A stretch of 64,000 nt of DNA from Paraburkholderia sp. PGU19 (lineage in GTDB: Bacteria; Pseudomonadota; Gammaproteobacteria; Burkholderiales; Burkholderiaceae): NCBI RefSeq assembly GCF_013426915.1, contig NZ_AP023181.1, positions 434,001-498,000 on the forward strand, read 5' to 3'. This document shows, piece after piece, positions 9,106 to 18,870 of this stretch (its first letter is position 1; each line of letters opens with the position of its first letter). Position numbers and translations under genes: made by a program. The notes beneath the pieces are model-generated. The model was given only the letters and a program-made list of their open reading frames with translations, had not been told where the DNA came from and did not search any database.

Positions 9106-11805
9106 TCAATCGAACGTGTAGACGAACTCGCCGTCGCGCGCGCCGATCTGCACCCTCGACACGGTCGCGCCGTTCATCATCCGCGTCAGGAACTCGTTGC
9201 TGATATGTGGCAGCAGCGTGTTCGTCAGGATCGCGTCGATCATCCGGCCGCCGCTTTCCAGTTCAGTGCAGCGGCTCGCGATCAGCTTCACGACGTCGTC
9301 GTCATACGCGAACGGAATCTTGTGCGTCGCACGCACGCGCTTTTCGATTCGCCCGAGCTGCAAACGGATGATCGCGCCGAGCATCTCATCCGACAATGGG
9401 TAGTACGGAATCACGACCACGCGCCCGAGCAGCGCAGGCGGGAACACCTTCAGCAGCGGCTCGCGCAGCGCCTTCGCGATGCCCTCTGGCTCGGGCATCA
9501 GTTCGGGGTCTTTGCACAGGTTCGTGATCAGATCGGTGCCGGCGTTGGTCGTGAGCAGGATCAGCGTGTTCTTGAAGTCGATCACGCGCCCTTCGCCGTC
9601 TTCCATCCAGCCCTTGTCGAACACCTGGAAGAAGATCTCGTGCACATCGGGATGCGCCTTTTCCACTTCGTCGAGCAGCACGACGCTATACGGACGGCGC
9701 CGCACCGCCTCCGTCAGCACACCGCCTTCGCCATAGCCGACGTAGCCCGGCGGCGCGCCCTTGAGCGACGACACCGTATGCGCTTCCTGATACTCGCTCA
9801 TGTTGATCGTGATGACGTTCTGCTCGCCGCCGTACAGCACTTCGGCGAGCGCCAGCGCGGTTTCCGTCTTGCCGACACCGGACGTGCCCGCGAGCATGAA
9901 CACGCCGATCGGCTTGTTCGGATTGTCGAGACCGGCGCGCGAAGTCTGGATACGCCGGGCGATCATCTCGGTCGCGTGGCCCTGGCCAATGATCCGCTTG
10001 TTCAGGTTCTCGGCGAGCTTCAGCACGTTCTCGATCTCATTGCGGACCATCCGGCCCACGGGAATCCCCGTCCAGTCCTGTACCACCGAGGCGACCGCCT
10101 GCTGGTCGACGGTTGGCAGGATCAGCGGATCGTCGCCCTGGTGCGCCGCGAGCTTCGCCTGCAATTCGCGCAGTTCGGCAAGGCGCGCTTCGCGTGTGCC
10201 GTCATCAGCGGGCGCAATGGGGGTTGCTTCGGCTGCGCCTTCGACCTTGCCGGTTTCGTTGCGCAACTGCGCGCGCAGTTCGAGGATGCGCTTGACCAGT
10301 TCCTTCTCCGCCTCCCAGCGCGCTTCGAGTTCGCTCAGACGCGCGCGTTCGGCCGTCACGCGCTCGGTCGCCGCCGCAAGCCGTTCGCCCGTATCGATGC
10401 CGACCGCGGTCTCGCGTCCGATGATTTCCAGCTCTGTTTCGAGCGCGGCGATGCGCTTTCTCGAATCGTCGACGGAAGGCGGCGTCGCATGCTGGCTCAC
10501 CGCGACACGCGCGCAAGCGGTGTCGAGCAGGCTCACCGCCTTGTCCGGCAACTGGCGCGCGGGGATGTAGCGGTGCGACAGCCGCACGGCCGCTTCAAGC
10601 GCCTCGTCGAGCACCTGCACCTTGTGATGCTTTTCCATCGTCGACGTGATGCCGCGCATCATCAGGACGGCCTTTGTCTCGTCCGGCTCCGGCACCTGCA
10701 CGACCTGAAAGCGCCGCGTGAGTGCCGGGTCTTTTTCGATGTGCTTCTTGTATTCGGCCCACGTTGTCGCCGCGACGGTGCGCAGCGTGCCGCGCGCGAG
10801 CGCCGGCTTCAGCAGGTTCGCCGCGTCGCCCGTGCCCGCCGCGCCGCCCGCGCCGACCAGCGTGTGCGCTTCGTCGATGAACAGGATGATCGGTTTTTCG
10901 GAAGCCTGCACTTCCTCGATCACCTGACGCAGCCGGTTCTCGAACTCGCCCTTCATGCTCGCGCCCGCCTGCAGCAGGCCCACGTCGAGCGTGCGCAACT
11001 GCACGTCGTGCAGCGTAGGCGGCACGTCGCCCGCGACGATGCGCTGCGCGAAGCCCTCGACCACGGCCGTCTTGCCGACCCCGGCTTCGCCCGTCAGGAT
11101 CGGGTTGTTCTGACGGCGCCGCATCAGAATGTCGACCACCTGGCGAATCTCTTCGTCGCGACCGACGATGGGATCGAGCTTGCCGTTGCGCGCCTGCTCG
11201 GTCAGATCGGTGGTGAAGCGCCGCAGTGCTTCCTGCTTGCCCATCGCGGCGGGCGGCACTGCGCCGCCGGTGTCGCCGGGCTGGGCTGCGCCGGCGGCCT
11301 GAGAACCGTCGCTCGCGGTCATCCCCGCTTCGGGCGAGCCACCGAGCAGACTGTCGAATTCGTCGACGAGGGGATCGAGCTTGACCCGCTCGAACTGGCG
11401 CGAGATGCCGTACAGCCCGTTGCGCAGCGACGGCGTCTTCAGCAGCCCGACCACCAGGTGACCCGTGCGCACCTGATACTCGCCGAACAGCAGCGAGCCG
11501 AACACCCAGCCGCGTTCGACGGCTTCCTCCACCTGCGACGAAATATCGACCACCGACCCTGCCCCACGCGGCAGCCGGTCGAGTGCGTCGGTCAGATCGC
11601 GCGCGAGCGCCGAAGGCTCGATGCCGAAGTGCTTGACGATCCGATGCAGATCCGAGTCCTGCAACTGCAGAATCTGGTGGAACCAGTGCACGAGCTCGAT
11701 ATACGGATTGCCGCGCAACTTGCAGAACACGTTTGCGCTTTCTATCGCGCGATAGGCCAGCTTGTTCAGCTTGCCGAACAACGCTGCACGCTTGATTTCG
11801 GCCAT
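9106..11805 (-). CDS. clpV: T6SS disaggregase ClpV (TssH)
   Basis: ClpV is the AAA+ ATPase that takes apart contracted TssBC sheaths so the subunits can be reused. The 899-residue protein has an N-terminal Clp repeat domain (first about 150 residues). The first AAA module has Walker [11 protein letters not shown] near residue 240 and [14 protein letters not shown] coiled middle domain follows, then a second AAA module with [11 protein letters not shown] near 640, and a C-terminal small domain. Length and order are normal for the family. An Ala/Gly/Pro-rich linker near residues 160-185 is the only loose part. It starts 4 bases after tssG. Confidence 0.96.
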   Translation of the reverse strand: MAEIKRAALFGKLNKLAYRAIESANVFCKLRGNPYIELVHWFHQILQLQDSDLHRIVKHFGIEPSALARDLTDALDRLPRGAGSVVDISSQVEEAVERGWVFGSLLFGEYQVRTGHLVVGLLKTPSLRNGLYGISRQFERVKLDPLVDEFDSLLGGSPEAGMTASDGSQAAGAAQPGDTGGAVPPAAMGKQEALRRFTTDLTEQARNGKLDPIVGRDEEIRQVVDILMRRRQNNPILTGEAGVGKTAVVEGFAQRIVAGDVPPTLHDVQLRTLDVGLLQAGASMKGEFENRLRQVIEEVQASEKPIILFIDEAHTLVGAGGAAGTGDAANLLKPALARGTLRTVAATTWAEYKKHIEKDPALTRRFQVVQVPEPDETKAVLMMRGITSTMEKHHKVQVLDEALEAAVRLSHRYIPARQLPDKAVSLLDTACARVAVSQHATPPSVDDSRKRIAALETELEIIGRETAVGIDTGERLAAATERVTAERARLSELEARWEAEKELVKRILELRAQLRNETGKVEGAAEATPIAPADDGTREARLAELRELQAKLAAHQGDDPLILPTVDQQAVASVVQDWTGIPVGRMVRNEIENVLKLAENLNKRIIGQGHATEMIARRIQTSRAGLDNPNKPIGVFMLAGTSGVGKTETALALAEVLYGGEQNVITINMSEYQEAHTVSSLKGAPPGYVGYGEGGVLTEAVRRRPYSVVLLDEVEKAHPDVHEIFFQVFDKGWMEDGEGRVIDFKNTLILLTTNAGTDLITNLCKDPELMPEPEGIAKALREPLLKVFPPALLGRVVVIPYYPLSDEMLGAIIRLQLGRIEKRVRATHKIPFAYDDDVVKLIASRCTELESGGRMIDAILTNTLLPHISNEFLTRMMNGATVSRVQIGARDGEFVYTFD

Positions 11806-11809
11806 TTTG

Positions 11810-12889
11810 CTAGTCCTTCGGTGAGTGTTGGGATGCCGGCCCGCTCGCCCGTGCGTCGCTACGCGCGGGCTCGGTGGGCCGTCCGGACAATGAAGCGGGA
11901 TGCAACCGCAACTGACGCTGGTCCTGCGCGGCCGCGCCGCTCAGCAGCCAGCTCGTGTAGCCTAGCCGGGCGCGGCGTCCCAGCGCGAGGCGTGGCACGT
12001 CCTCCTGCCTGAGCCACAGGTTCACGTCCCAATCGAGGCCGTCGCGCGCGTAGTTGCGCACCCAGTCGGTGAGACGCCGCAGGCTGTCGCCGCCGGGCAG
12101 GAAGCGTTCGTAGTCTGCGAGCGTCAATGGCCCGATGACGATGCGGAACTTGTGCTGACAATCCCACACGCGCCCGCCGAGCAGCGTCGAGATGCCGAGC
12201 GACGCCGAGCCGTCCCGAGCGCCCAGGCGCGATAGCGTGTCGCGGGGCAGTTCCATCCAGTGGCCGACCCATTGTTCGATCCGCACGGGCAGGTTGAAAA
12301 AACGCGCAAGGATCAGTTGCAGTCCTGCGGCGGGACGAGTCGGACCGGACAGCAGGCCCGCGAAATGCAGCTTCGCGAAGTCGGGCACCGCATCGCGCTC
12401 GCGCAGCGCCGCTTCACCGAGGCCAAACGTGCTGCCAACATAGACGGAAAAACGGTCGCGCTCCGGCCGGTCGAGACTCACGGTCGGCTGCGCATTGGCC
12501 CAGGCGCGATAGAACAGCGACACCATCCGGTGATGGAAGATATCGAGAAAGCGCGCGAAGGTGGGATCGTTGGCATTGCGCGCGCGGTCGCGCACGTATT
12601 CGGTCAGATGCACGGGCATCGGGCCGTGCGGCCCCATGAGGCCGAAAAAATTCACCGCCAGCCGGGCCGCGTGTCCGTCGTGAGACGGCCAGAACGCCCC
12701 GAGCGTGGTCGGGTGAAAGATCAGCTCGGGCTCCTGCGAAAAGCGCACCGCGTCGTCGCGCGGGCGCAGCGATTCGCCGATCCGCGGCTTGTCCCTGTGA
12801 GCGTTCTCGATGAGCCTCAGGGCCTGGAAGAAATCGAAGCGGTAGGCGTGCGCTTCAAGCTCGCGCAGCAGGGTCAGAGCGTTCGGCAT
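11810..12889 (-). CDS. tssG: T6SS baseplate protein TssG (VasB/ImpH)
   Basis: TssG forms the baseplate wedge together with TssE and two TssF copies. I set the start at the ATG at 12889 (MPNALTLLRELEAHAYRFDFFQALRLIE) because AGGGG precedes it at good spacing and this is the usual TssG N-terminus. The frame is open further upstream, but there it only shadows tssF. The product is 359 residues, close to the family norm. The first 16 bases overlap the end of tssF, which suggests translational coupling. The C-terminal 40 residues are rich in Ala, Arg, Pro and Ser and look disordered. Confidence 0.93.
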   Translation of the reverse strand: MPNALTLLRELEAHAYRFDFFQALRLIENAHRDKPRIGESLRPRDDAVRFSQEPELIFHPTTLGAFWPSHDGHAARLAVNFFGLMGPHGPMPVHLTEYVRDRARNANDPTFARFLDIFHHRMVSLFYRAWANAQPTVSLDRPERDRFSVYVGSTFGLGEAALRERDAVPDFAKLHFAGLLSGPTRPAAGLQLILARFFNLPVRIEQWVGHWMELPRDTLSRLGARDGSASLGISTLLGGRVWDCQHKFRIVIGPLTLADYERFLPGGDSLRRLTDWVRNYARDGLDWDVNLWLRQEDVPRLALGRRARLGYTSWLLSGAAAQDQRQLRLHPASLSGRPTEPARSDARASGPASQHSPKD

Positions 12890-14751
12890 TGTCCGCCCCT
12901 CGCTGGCCAGCGCATGATCTCGCCGCGCGACAGCGTTCTGACCACCGTCTCCGCGAATGAATTGATCGATACGTATTGCGCAAAGTACTGCGACAGCACG
13001 GCGCCGAGCAAAAAGGCGCCGGCGCCTTCGAAAGCCGCGTCGTCGAGCGTCAGCGTGATCGCGAGGCCGCGTCCGAACACGATCGGCCCCGCACAGGGCA
13101 GACGCCGCGTGACGGGATGCGATTCGATCGAATGCAAGCCTTCGATCATCCTCTGCGCGGCGGGATCGTCGACCGGGCAATAGAGGCTCAGGAGATCGCG
13201 CATGGCGCGGGCGCCCTCTTTCGCGTCGCTATCGACGAGCGATGCATAGTTCAGCGACAGGTGACTCAGGAGCCGCCACGCGACTGCGCCATGCGCAAAC
13301 GACGGCAGCGGCCGGCTCGGGCCGCTCACGCAGCGCACGCTTTCGATAGGCGCCTCGACGTCGAGCGTGAAATCACTCGCGCCAACACCGATCGACAAGG
13401 TGAGCGGCAGGTCGCGATTCGTGCAAAGCACCTGCAAACCAAGCTGGCGCAAATCGCCGCGAAACGGCGCGTTCGCCGCGTCCACGAGGGCGATGAAGGT
13501 CTCGCTGCCGAGATAGCTGGTGCGCGGTCCGCGCTCGGCCTGGCGCGACGAGCGCACGCGCCTGTCGCGCCGCACCTGGTAGTACGCGCCTGCGCCATAG
13601 CCGGCGCCGAGGTCGCGCGCGTGATAGAACGGCTCGAACTTCTGCTCGGCGGCGGCACCTGCGCCATAGCCGGTGACCTCCTCGATCCGGTAGATCTCGA
13701 AGTCCATTGGCCGGGTGCGGTCGGCCACCACGTGGTATTCGAACTGCTCGGCCGACAGCGCGATGCGGTCGGTGCGGCGCGGAAACAGGTTGATCGCGGG
13801 CGTGCAGTAGAGTGCGAAGTTCGAGGCGTCGACTGCCTGCTCCAGCATCGGGTCGCCGCGCTTCAACAACACGATCACTTCGACCTCGTTGTCGCCGCAG
13901 CGGCGCAGCGCCTGCTGCAACCCGTCGATCGCGACGAACATGAAACGCGGTGAGAACGCGAAATACTCCTGCAGCAGCCGGTAACCCTGAAACGATTGCT
14001 TGCTGATCGGCAGCAACGCTTCGTCTTCCGCGAAGCCCATCGGCGCAACGGCCGTCGCGGGCAATTGCGCGTGCCAGGTCGCTGGCCGCGACACTGGCAT
14101 CACGACCACACCCATCGCCGATCCGACGAGGCGCTCGTAGAGACGCGTCGGCATCGAGTCGGTGCCGCGCAGATAGAGCGCCAGTTTGTCGAGCTTCAGC
14201 TGGTTGATCTTCAGACCACCCGTCGCGCGCAGGCGCAGCCGCAGGCCCGCTTTGACGCCGGCCGGCAACGCGATATCGGCACCGCCCAGCGACCCCGAAT
14301 GCGTGAAGAACTTCGCGTCGGCGATTTCGAGCGGCCACAGCGTCAGGTCGTGCGCGCTGCGATATTCGCAACGCGTCGAGCCGTTCTTGTCGAGCAGGCT
14401 GCGCAACGCGCTGCCGCGTGCAATCTTCACCCCTTCCGCGAGGCCCGAGTTGCTCAGATCGGGCCGGATCTGCACGACGGCCATCGACGGCGTCGGCGCC
14501 AGATAGTGCGGATAGACAAGCTCAGCGAGATGCTGGGTGAAACGCGGAAACTCCGCATCGATCTTCAGTTGCACACGCGCGGCGAGAAAGCTGAAACCTT
14601 CGAGCAGGCGCTCGACATACGGGTCCGCGCATTCGAGGCTTTCGAGCCCGAGCCGCCCGGCGATCTTCGGATATTCTTTTGCGAACTCGCCGCCCATTTC
14701 CCGCAGGTGCTGGAGTTCCGCGCTGTAGTACTTGATCAGTTCCGGGTTCAT
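12874..14751 (-). CDS. tssF: T6SS baseplate protein TssF (VasA/ImpG)
   Basis: TssF is the major wedge protein of the T6SS baseplate. The 625-residue product begins MNPELIKYYSAELQHLREMGGEFA, followed by PYVERLLEGFSFLAARVQLKID. Both are typical of VasA/ImpG proteins, and the length is normal. It lies 4 bases after tssE and overlaps tssG, so E, F and G are a coupled set. No damage is visible. Confidence 0.96.
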   Translation of the reverse strand: MNPELIKYYSAELQHLREMGGEFAKEYPKIAGRLGLESLECADPYVERLLEGFSFLAARVQLKIDAEFPRFTQHLAELVYPHYLAPTPSMAVVQIRPDLSNSGLAEGVKIARGSALRSLLDKNGSTRCEYRSAHDLTLWPLEIADAKFFTHSGSLGGADIALPAGVKAGLRLRLRATGGLKINQLKLDKLALYLRGTDSMPTRLYERLVGSAMGVVVMPVSRPATWHAQLPATAVAPMGFAEDEALLPISKQSFQGYRLLQEYFAFSPRFMFVAIDGLQQALRRCGDNEVEVIVLLKRGDPMLEQAVDASNFALYCTPAINLFPRRTDRIALSAEQFEYHVVADRTRPMDFEIYRIEEVTGYGAGAAAEQKFEPFYHARDLGAGYGAGAYYQVRRDRRVRSSRQAERGPRTSYLGSETFIALVDAANAPFRGDLRQLGLQVLCTNRDLPLTLSIGVGASDFTLDVEAPIESVRCVSGPSRPLPSFAHGAVAWRLLSHLSLNYASLVDSDAKEGARAMRDLLSLYCPVDDPAAQRMIEGLHSIESHPVTRRLPCAGPIVFGRGLAITLTLDDAAFEGAGAFLLGAVLSQYFAQYVSINSFAETVVRTLSRGEIMRWPARGGQCRTL

Positions 14752-14755
14752 GTGT

Positions 14756-15268
14756 TCAGCGCGCGCCGCTCTGGTCGATCACTCTGATTTCCCCGGCCTC
14801 CAGATCCAGTTCAGTTCTGAAATAGAGTCGCTCCGGGTACGGCTGTGCCCACAGATCTCCCTCGATCAAAAACGACACGGTGTTGTGCTGGGCCGTCGTC
14901 TCTTCGACCTGGATCGCCGTCACGCGCACTGTCTCGCGCAAGATGCGTGGCTCGAATGCCCAGATCGCATCGCGCACATGTTTCTCGAGCTTCGCCGGAT
15001 CGACACCTGAGGCGGTTTTGCCGGCGATATCGGGAAAGCCGTAGTTCAACACCGACGTGCTGACATACGGATAGCCCGACACATCCTGCACCGACGAAAG
15101 GCCGTTCGCGTTGAGCAGCCACGCGAGATCGCGCTGCACGCTCTGACGCAGTGCGCGTATCGACAGCACGCGGCGTTCGCGTGCCTCCTGCTTGACGTCG
15201 GGCTCGTGGTCGGTCAGCCGGTCGAGCAGCGACGGTTGCAGCCGGTCGCGCGTACTCAGCTCAGCCAT
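14756..15268 (-). CDS. tssE: T6SS baseplate gp25-like protein TssE
   Basis: TssE is the gp25/lysozyme-like baseplate protein that nucleates sheath assembly. The 170-residue product has LLDRLTD near the start, the family signature YPYVSTSVLNYGFPD in the middle and FEPRILRETVRV later. Its length is normal. The start overlaps the last 8 bases of tagJ, suggesting coupled translation. Confidence 0.94.
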   Translation of the reverse strand: MAELSTRDRLQPSLLDRLTDHEPDVKQEARERRVLSIRALRQSVQRDLAWLLNANGLSSVQDVSGYPYVSTSVLNYGFPDIAGKTASGVDPAKLEKHVRDAIWAFEPRILRETVRVTAIQVEETTAQHNTVSFLIEGDLWAQPYPERLYFRTELDLEAGEIRVIDQSGAR

Positions 15269-16100
15269 GATCCGGCGCGGCGCCAGCGCCGCCCTCGCTG
15301 CCTGACGGAGCCTCGACCGCGAGTTCGATCGTGCGGATATCGAGCAATGCGTAGTCGTTCGCGTCGGTTGTCAGCATGCGTTGCCCGACCGGGCGCGCGT
15401 CTGCCGCATCGCTGCCAATCCATTCGGTCAGGTGCGCGAGCCACAGCGCATGTTTCTTTTCGGCCAGTGTGCCGGCATAGCGCGTCGGAATCAGTCCGAC
15501 CGCCTGGCCCTCGTTGGCCCAGGTGAACACCGCCGGCGTCCAGACCCGGTCGCGCAGGTCGACGGGCGCCTCGATCTCGATGCGCTTGATGCGGAAAAAC
15601 GGCACCCAATAGTAACGGCCGTTGAGCACCGTTTCGAGCGTCGGCCCAAGCCGTGTGTCGGCATCGGCGATCCACTCGAACGGTTCGCTGTTCACGCTGC
15701 CCGAGGTGGTGGGTGCATCGCCGAGCGCCTGCTCGCGTGCGGCCACGGCCGCCGCGTGGTCGCCTGCTGCATCGAGCCGTAATGCTTCGACCAGCAATGC
15801 GAGCCAGCTGGTCGGCTCGCCGAAAATCAATGGCGCACGCGCACCGTTGAAGACTGCTTCGCGCAGCGCCTCACATTGCAGCGCCTCGCGATACATTTGA
15901 ACCATTGGCAATGCCGCGGCGTCGAGATCGCCAGCCACATTGAGTTGTGTCAACGCGCGGTCCCATGCGCCGAGCACTGCGAGCAGCTGGAACAGGAACA
16001 CGCGGTGCGACGCTTTCGACGGATCGTTGCGAACCTGCATTTGCAACAGACGCAGGCATTCGTCCAGATTGCCTTCGCGCAAGCTTTCTTCTGCCGTCAT
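15261..16100 (-). CDS. tagJ: T6SS accessory protein TagJ (ImpE/HsiE)
   Basis: The 279-residue protein matches the ImpE family. Its N-terminal half has TPR-like helices (AEESLREGNLDECLRLLQ, DPSKASHRVFLFQLLAVLGAWDRAL), and its C-terminal half contains GRYYWVPFFRIKRIEIEAP. In Pseudomonas aeruginosa H1-T6SS the TagJ homologue binds TssB and helps recruit ClpV. Here it sits between hcp and tssE, the usual place in TagJ-positive clusters. Two strong hairpins separate it from hcp. Confidence 0.9.
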   Translation of the reverse strand: MTAEESLREGNLDECLRLLQMQVRNDPSKASHRVFLFQLLAVLGAWDRALTQLNVAGDLDAAALPMVQMYREALQCEALREAVFNGARAPLIFGEPTSWLALLVEALRLDAAGDHAAAVAAREQALGDAPTTSGSVNSEPFEWIADADTRLGPTLETVLNGRYYWVPFFRIKRIEIEAPVDLRDRVWTPAVFTWANEGQAVGLIPTRYAGTLAEKKHALWLAHLTEWIGSDAADARPVGQRMLTTDANDYALLDIRTIELAVEAPSGSEGGAGAAPDHG

Positions 16101-16141
16101 GTCAGTTCGCTCCGTCAGGCCAGGTCAATGCTGCTGCACCA

Positions 16142-16180
16142 CACTGCGATGCCATCGGCTTGTGCCATGACATCGCAGTG
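16142..16180 (-). terminator. Stem-loop in the hcp-tagJ gap (second hairpin after hcp)
   Basis: CACTGCGATG at 16142-16151 pairs perfectly with CATCGCAGTG at 16171-16180 around a 19-base loop. It directly abuts the hairpin at 16181-16218. No U-tract follows on the minus strand, so it is more likely an RNA-stability or processing element than a full terminator. This is inferred from base pairing alone. Confidence 0.55.
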
Positions 16181-16218
16181 CCGCCGCGCCACACGCCACG
16201 TGGCACGTGGCACGGCGG
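16181..16218 (-). terminator. Long near-perfect hairpin 10 bases after hcp
   Basis: The 38-base block is almost fully self-complementary. CCGCCG pairs with CGGCGG, and GCCAC pairs with GTGGC twice, interrupted by one C-A mismatch and one AC/AC internal loop. It begins 10 bases after the hcp stop codon. Such structures often protect the highly expressed hcp message and reduce read-through into the rest of the operon. There is no U-tract, so the termination strength is unknown. Confidence 0.6.
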
Positions 16219-16228
16219 TACGCTGCCG

Positions 16229-16723
16229 CTAGCCGTTGGTTGCGTCGTTTTTCACGATGTTCCACTTCATCTCGACGACGCCTCCTTCCTTGGCGCCCTT
16301 CGCGTTCTGCGGCTGATACTCGACGTGGAACTGCTCGAAGTTCAGTGTCACGTTCTCGGTGAAGCGATCCTCACCACCCGAGCCGCCTGTCGAATACGAA
16401 CTGATCAGGCATGCCGTCAGCGTGACCTTGTAGTACTCGAGCGGATTGTCACCCCCGGCCTTGCGCACCGTCAGAATGCACGAGTCGATATGCTTGCCCT
16501 GGGCGCAGGCGAGCATGATCGTCGGCGTCGACTTGTCGACGTACTTGGTGAACGAAATGTCCTGTACGTTCACCTTGCCCGCGCCGCCACCTGTTCCCAT
16601 GTGCATCGTGCCGCTTTGGCTCAACCCCCAGCTCCACGCGAGCACATCGATCTCTTCCTTATGGGACTTGTCCTGAGATTCGCCCTTGATGTCACCAATC
16701 TTAATGAACATATCGACGGCCAT
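16229..16723 (-). CDS. hcp: T6SS tube protein Hcp (TssD)
   Basis: Hcp hexamers stack into the inner T6SS tube and carry small effectors. The 164-residue product has the family start MAVDMFIKIGDIKGES and HKEEIDVLAWSWGLSQSG, and later VTLTACLISSYSTGGSGGEDRFTENVTL in sense, typical of the Hcp1 type. I chose the ATG at 16723 because GGAG lies just upstream; a GTG 12 bases earlier would bury that site. It follows tssC by 44 bases and is followed by two hairpins, as expected for the most abundant product of the cluster. Confidence 0.95.
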   Translation of the reverse strand: MAVDMFIKIGDIKGESQDKSHKEEIDVLAWSWGLSQSGTMHMGTGGGAGKVNVQDISFTKYVDKSTPTIMLACAQGKHIDSCILTVRKAGGDNPLEYYKVTLTACLISSYSTGGSGGEDRFTENVTLNFEQFHVEYQPQNAKGAKEGGVVEMKWNIVKNDATNG

Positions 16724-16767
16724 GTTCTTCTCCACTCAAACGGTTCACCACTCACAATGGAATTCCG

Positions 16768-18264
16768 TCATGCCGCCTTGGCGGACGGAAGCTTCGAGAC
16801 CAGCCGCAATGACACGGTCAGGCCTTCCAACTGATAATGCGGACGCAGGAAAAACTTCGACGTGTAATAACCCGGGTTGCCTTCGACTTCTTCGATCACG
16901 ACTTCAGCTGCGGCAAGCGGCCGGCGCGCTTTCGACTCTTCGGTGGAATGGGCCGGGTCGCCGTCGACATATTGCAGAATCCAGTTCTGCAGCCAGCGCT
17001 GCATGTCGTCCTTTTCCTTGAAGCTGCCGATCTTGTCGCGCACGATGCACTTCAGGTAATGCGCGAAGCGGCTGCATGCGAACAGATAAGGCAGTCGCGC
17101 AGCCAGATTCGCGTTCGCGGTCGCGTCGGCATCTTCGTATTCGGCCGGCTTATGCAACGATTGCGCACCGATAAACGCAGCAAAGTCCGAGTTCTTCTTG
17201 TGCACGAGCGGCATGAAGCCGTTCTTTGCCAACTCTGCCTCGCGCCGGTCGCTGATCGCGATTTCGGTCGGGCACTTCATGTCGACGCCGCCGTCGTCGG
17301 TCGGGAACGAATGCACGGGCAAACCTTCCACTGCCCCGCCCGACTCGATGCCGCGAATCCGCGAGCACCAGCCATACATCTTGAACGAGCGGTTGATGTT
17401 GGTCGCCATCGCATACGCGGCGTTGGCCCACGTGTACTTGCCGCTGTCCGCGCCCGCGGTATCTTCCTCGAAGTCGAACTCTTCGACGGGATTGGTCTTC
17501 GCGCCGTACGGCGCACGCGCGAGAAAGCGCGGCATCGCGAGGCCGATATAGCGCGAGTCTTCCGATTCGCGCAGCGAGCGCCACGCGGCATGCTCCGGTG
17601 TCTGGAAGATCTTCGTCAGGTCGCGCGGATTCGCCAGTTCCTGCCACGAATCCATCAACATCACCGACGGGTCAGCGGCAGCGATGAAAGGCGCATGCGC
17701 GGCAGCGGATATCTTCGCGATCTGCGTCAACAGGTCGACATCCGGCCCGCTATTGTCGAAGTAGTAATCGGCGACCAGCGCGCCATAGGGCTCGCCGCCG
17801 AACTGGCCATATTCTTCTTCATAGAGCTTCTTGAAGAACGGGCTCTGGTCCCAGGCGGTGCCTTTGTATTTCTTGAGCGTCTTGTGCAGTTCGCCCTTCG
17901 AAATGTTCATCACGCGAATCTTCAGCGTTTCGTCAGTCTCGGTGTTGTTCACCAGATAGTGCAGACCGCGCCACGCGCTCTCCACTTTCTGGAACTCCTC
18001 CGAGTGGATGATCAGGTTGATCTGCTCACTGAGCTTCTTGTCGATCTGTGCGATCAGGCTCTCGATGGTCACCAGCACGTCATTGGAAATGACAGCGGTG
18101 TCGCGCAGCGCCTGTTCCGCCAGCGTGCGCACCGCCGTCTCGACGGCTTCTTTTGCCTTATCGCTTTTCGGCTTGAATTCCTTTTGCAGCAGATTCGCGA
18201 AGTCGCTCATCTCGAGCGTGCCCTCGGTCTGCTGCGCTTGTCCTTCGGGGGTGGGTTCGGCCAT
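16768..18264 (-). CDS. tssC: T6SS sheath large subunit TssC
   Basis: TssC (VipB) forms the contractile sheath with TssB. The 498-residue product contains AWRGLHYLVNNTETDETLKIR and DLTKIFQTPEHAAWRSLRESEDSRYIGLAMPRFLAR in sense, both characteristic. The C-terminus holds FFLRPHYQLEGLTVSLRLVSKLP, the donor-strand region that knits sheath subunits together. Length and spacing to tssB (26 bases) are normal. Confidence 0.97.
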   Translation of the reverse strand: MAEPTPEGQAQQTEGTLEMSDFANLLQKEFKPKSDKAKEAVETAVRTLAEQALRDTAVISNDVLVTIESLIAQIDKKLSEQINLIIHSEEFQKVESAWRGLHYLVNNTETDETLKIRVMNISKGELHKTLKKYKGTAWDQSPFFKKLYEEEYGQFGGEPYGALVADYYFDNSGPDVDLLTQIAKISAAAHAPFIAAADPSVMLMDSWQELANPRDLTKIFQTPEHAAWRSLRESEDSRYIGLAMPRFLARAPYGAKTNPVEEFDFEEDTAGADSGKYTWANAAYAMATNINRSFKMYGWCSRIRGIESGGAVEGLPVHSFPTDDGGVDMKCPTEIAISDRREAELAKNGFMPLVHKKNSDFAAFIGAQSLHKPAEYEDADATANANLAARLPYLFACSRFAHYLKCIVRDKIGSFKEKDDMQRWLQNWILQYVDGDPAHSTEESKARRPLAAAEVVIEEVEGNPGYYTSKFFLRPHYQLEGLTVSLRLVSKLPSAKAA

Positions 18265-18290
18265 GGTCTGACTCCACTGTTAGGTCGCGC

Positions 18291-18791
18291 TTATTCCTGT
18301 GGCTTCGGCGCGGATGCGAGCGATTGCAGCAAAGCCGGGTCGTTCAGCACCTTTGCGATCAATTCCTCGGCGCCCGTCTTGCCGTCCATGTAAGTCAAGA
18401 GGTTCTGCAACTGGCCGCGTGCCTCCAGCAGCTTCGACAGCGCATCGACCTTGCGGGCGACTGCGGCAGGCGAGAAGTCGTCCATGCTCTCGAAGGTCAT
18501 GTCGACGGCAAGATTGCCTTCGCCCGTCAACATGTTCGGCACCTGGACCGCGACGCGCGGCTTCATCGACTTCAGGCGTTCATCGAAGTTGTCGACGTCG
18601 ATTTCCAGAAACTTGCGGTCCGCAACGGGCGCGAGCGGGTCCGCCGGCTGTCCGGAGAGATCGGCCATCACGCCCATCACGAAGGGCAGATTCACCTTCT
18701 TCTCCGAGCCGTACACCTCGACGTCATACTCGATCTGCACGCGCGGCGCGCGATTGCGTGCTATGAATTTCTGACTGCTTTCCTTGGCCAC
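18291..18791 (-). CDS. tssB: T6SS sheath small subunit TssB
   Basis: TssB (VipA) pairs with TssC in the contractile sheath and carries the N-terminal helix recognised by ClpV in many systems. The 166-residue product begins MAKESSQKFIARNRAPRVQI. It includes LPFVMGVMADLSGQ and FLEIDVDNFDERLKSM, both family hallmarks. The stop is 79 bases before the tssA frame ends upstream, and tssC follows closely. Confidence 0.96.
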   Translation of the reverse strand: MAKESSQKFIARNRAPRVQIEYDVEVYGSEKKVNLPFVMGVMADLSGQPADPLAPVADRKFLEIDVDNFDERLKSMKPRVAVQVPNMLTGEGNLAVDMTFESMDDFSPAAVARKVDALSKLLEARGQLQNLLTYMDGKTGAEELIAKVLNDPALLQSLASAPKPQE

Positions 18792-18870
18792 GACAGTTCC
18801 CCTGGTTGACGCCGCACCGTCGACAGGCGGAGCAGCGTATCAGTTACGATGCTGATGAACTCCCCGACGA

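Noticed and set aside
8770..12012. Very long open frame (1080 codons) antisense to clpV
   Set aside because: High-GC codon use keeps opposite frames open. The translation is Arg/His/Asp-rich with no domain pattern, and clpV on the other strand is complete.
12890..13180. Upstream extension of tssG to 13180
   Set aside because: It lies entirely within tssF in another frame and the conserved TssG start is at 12889.
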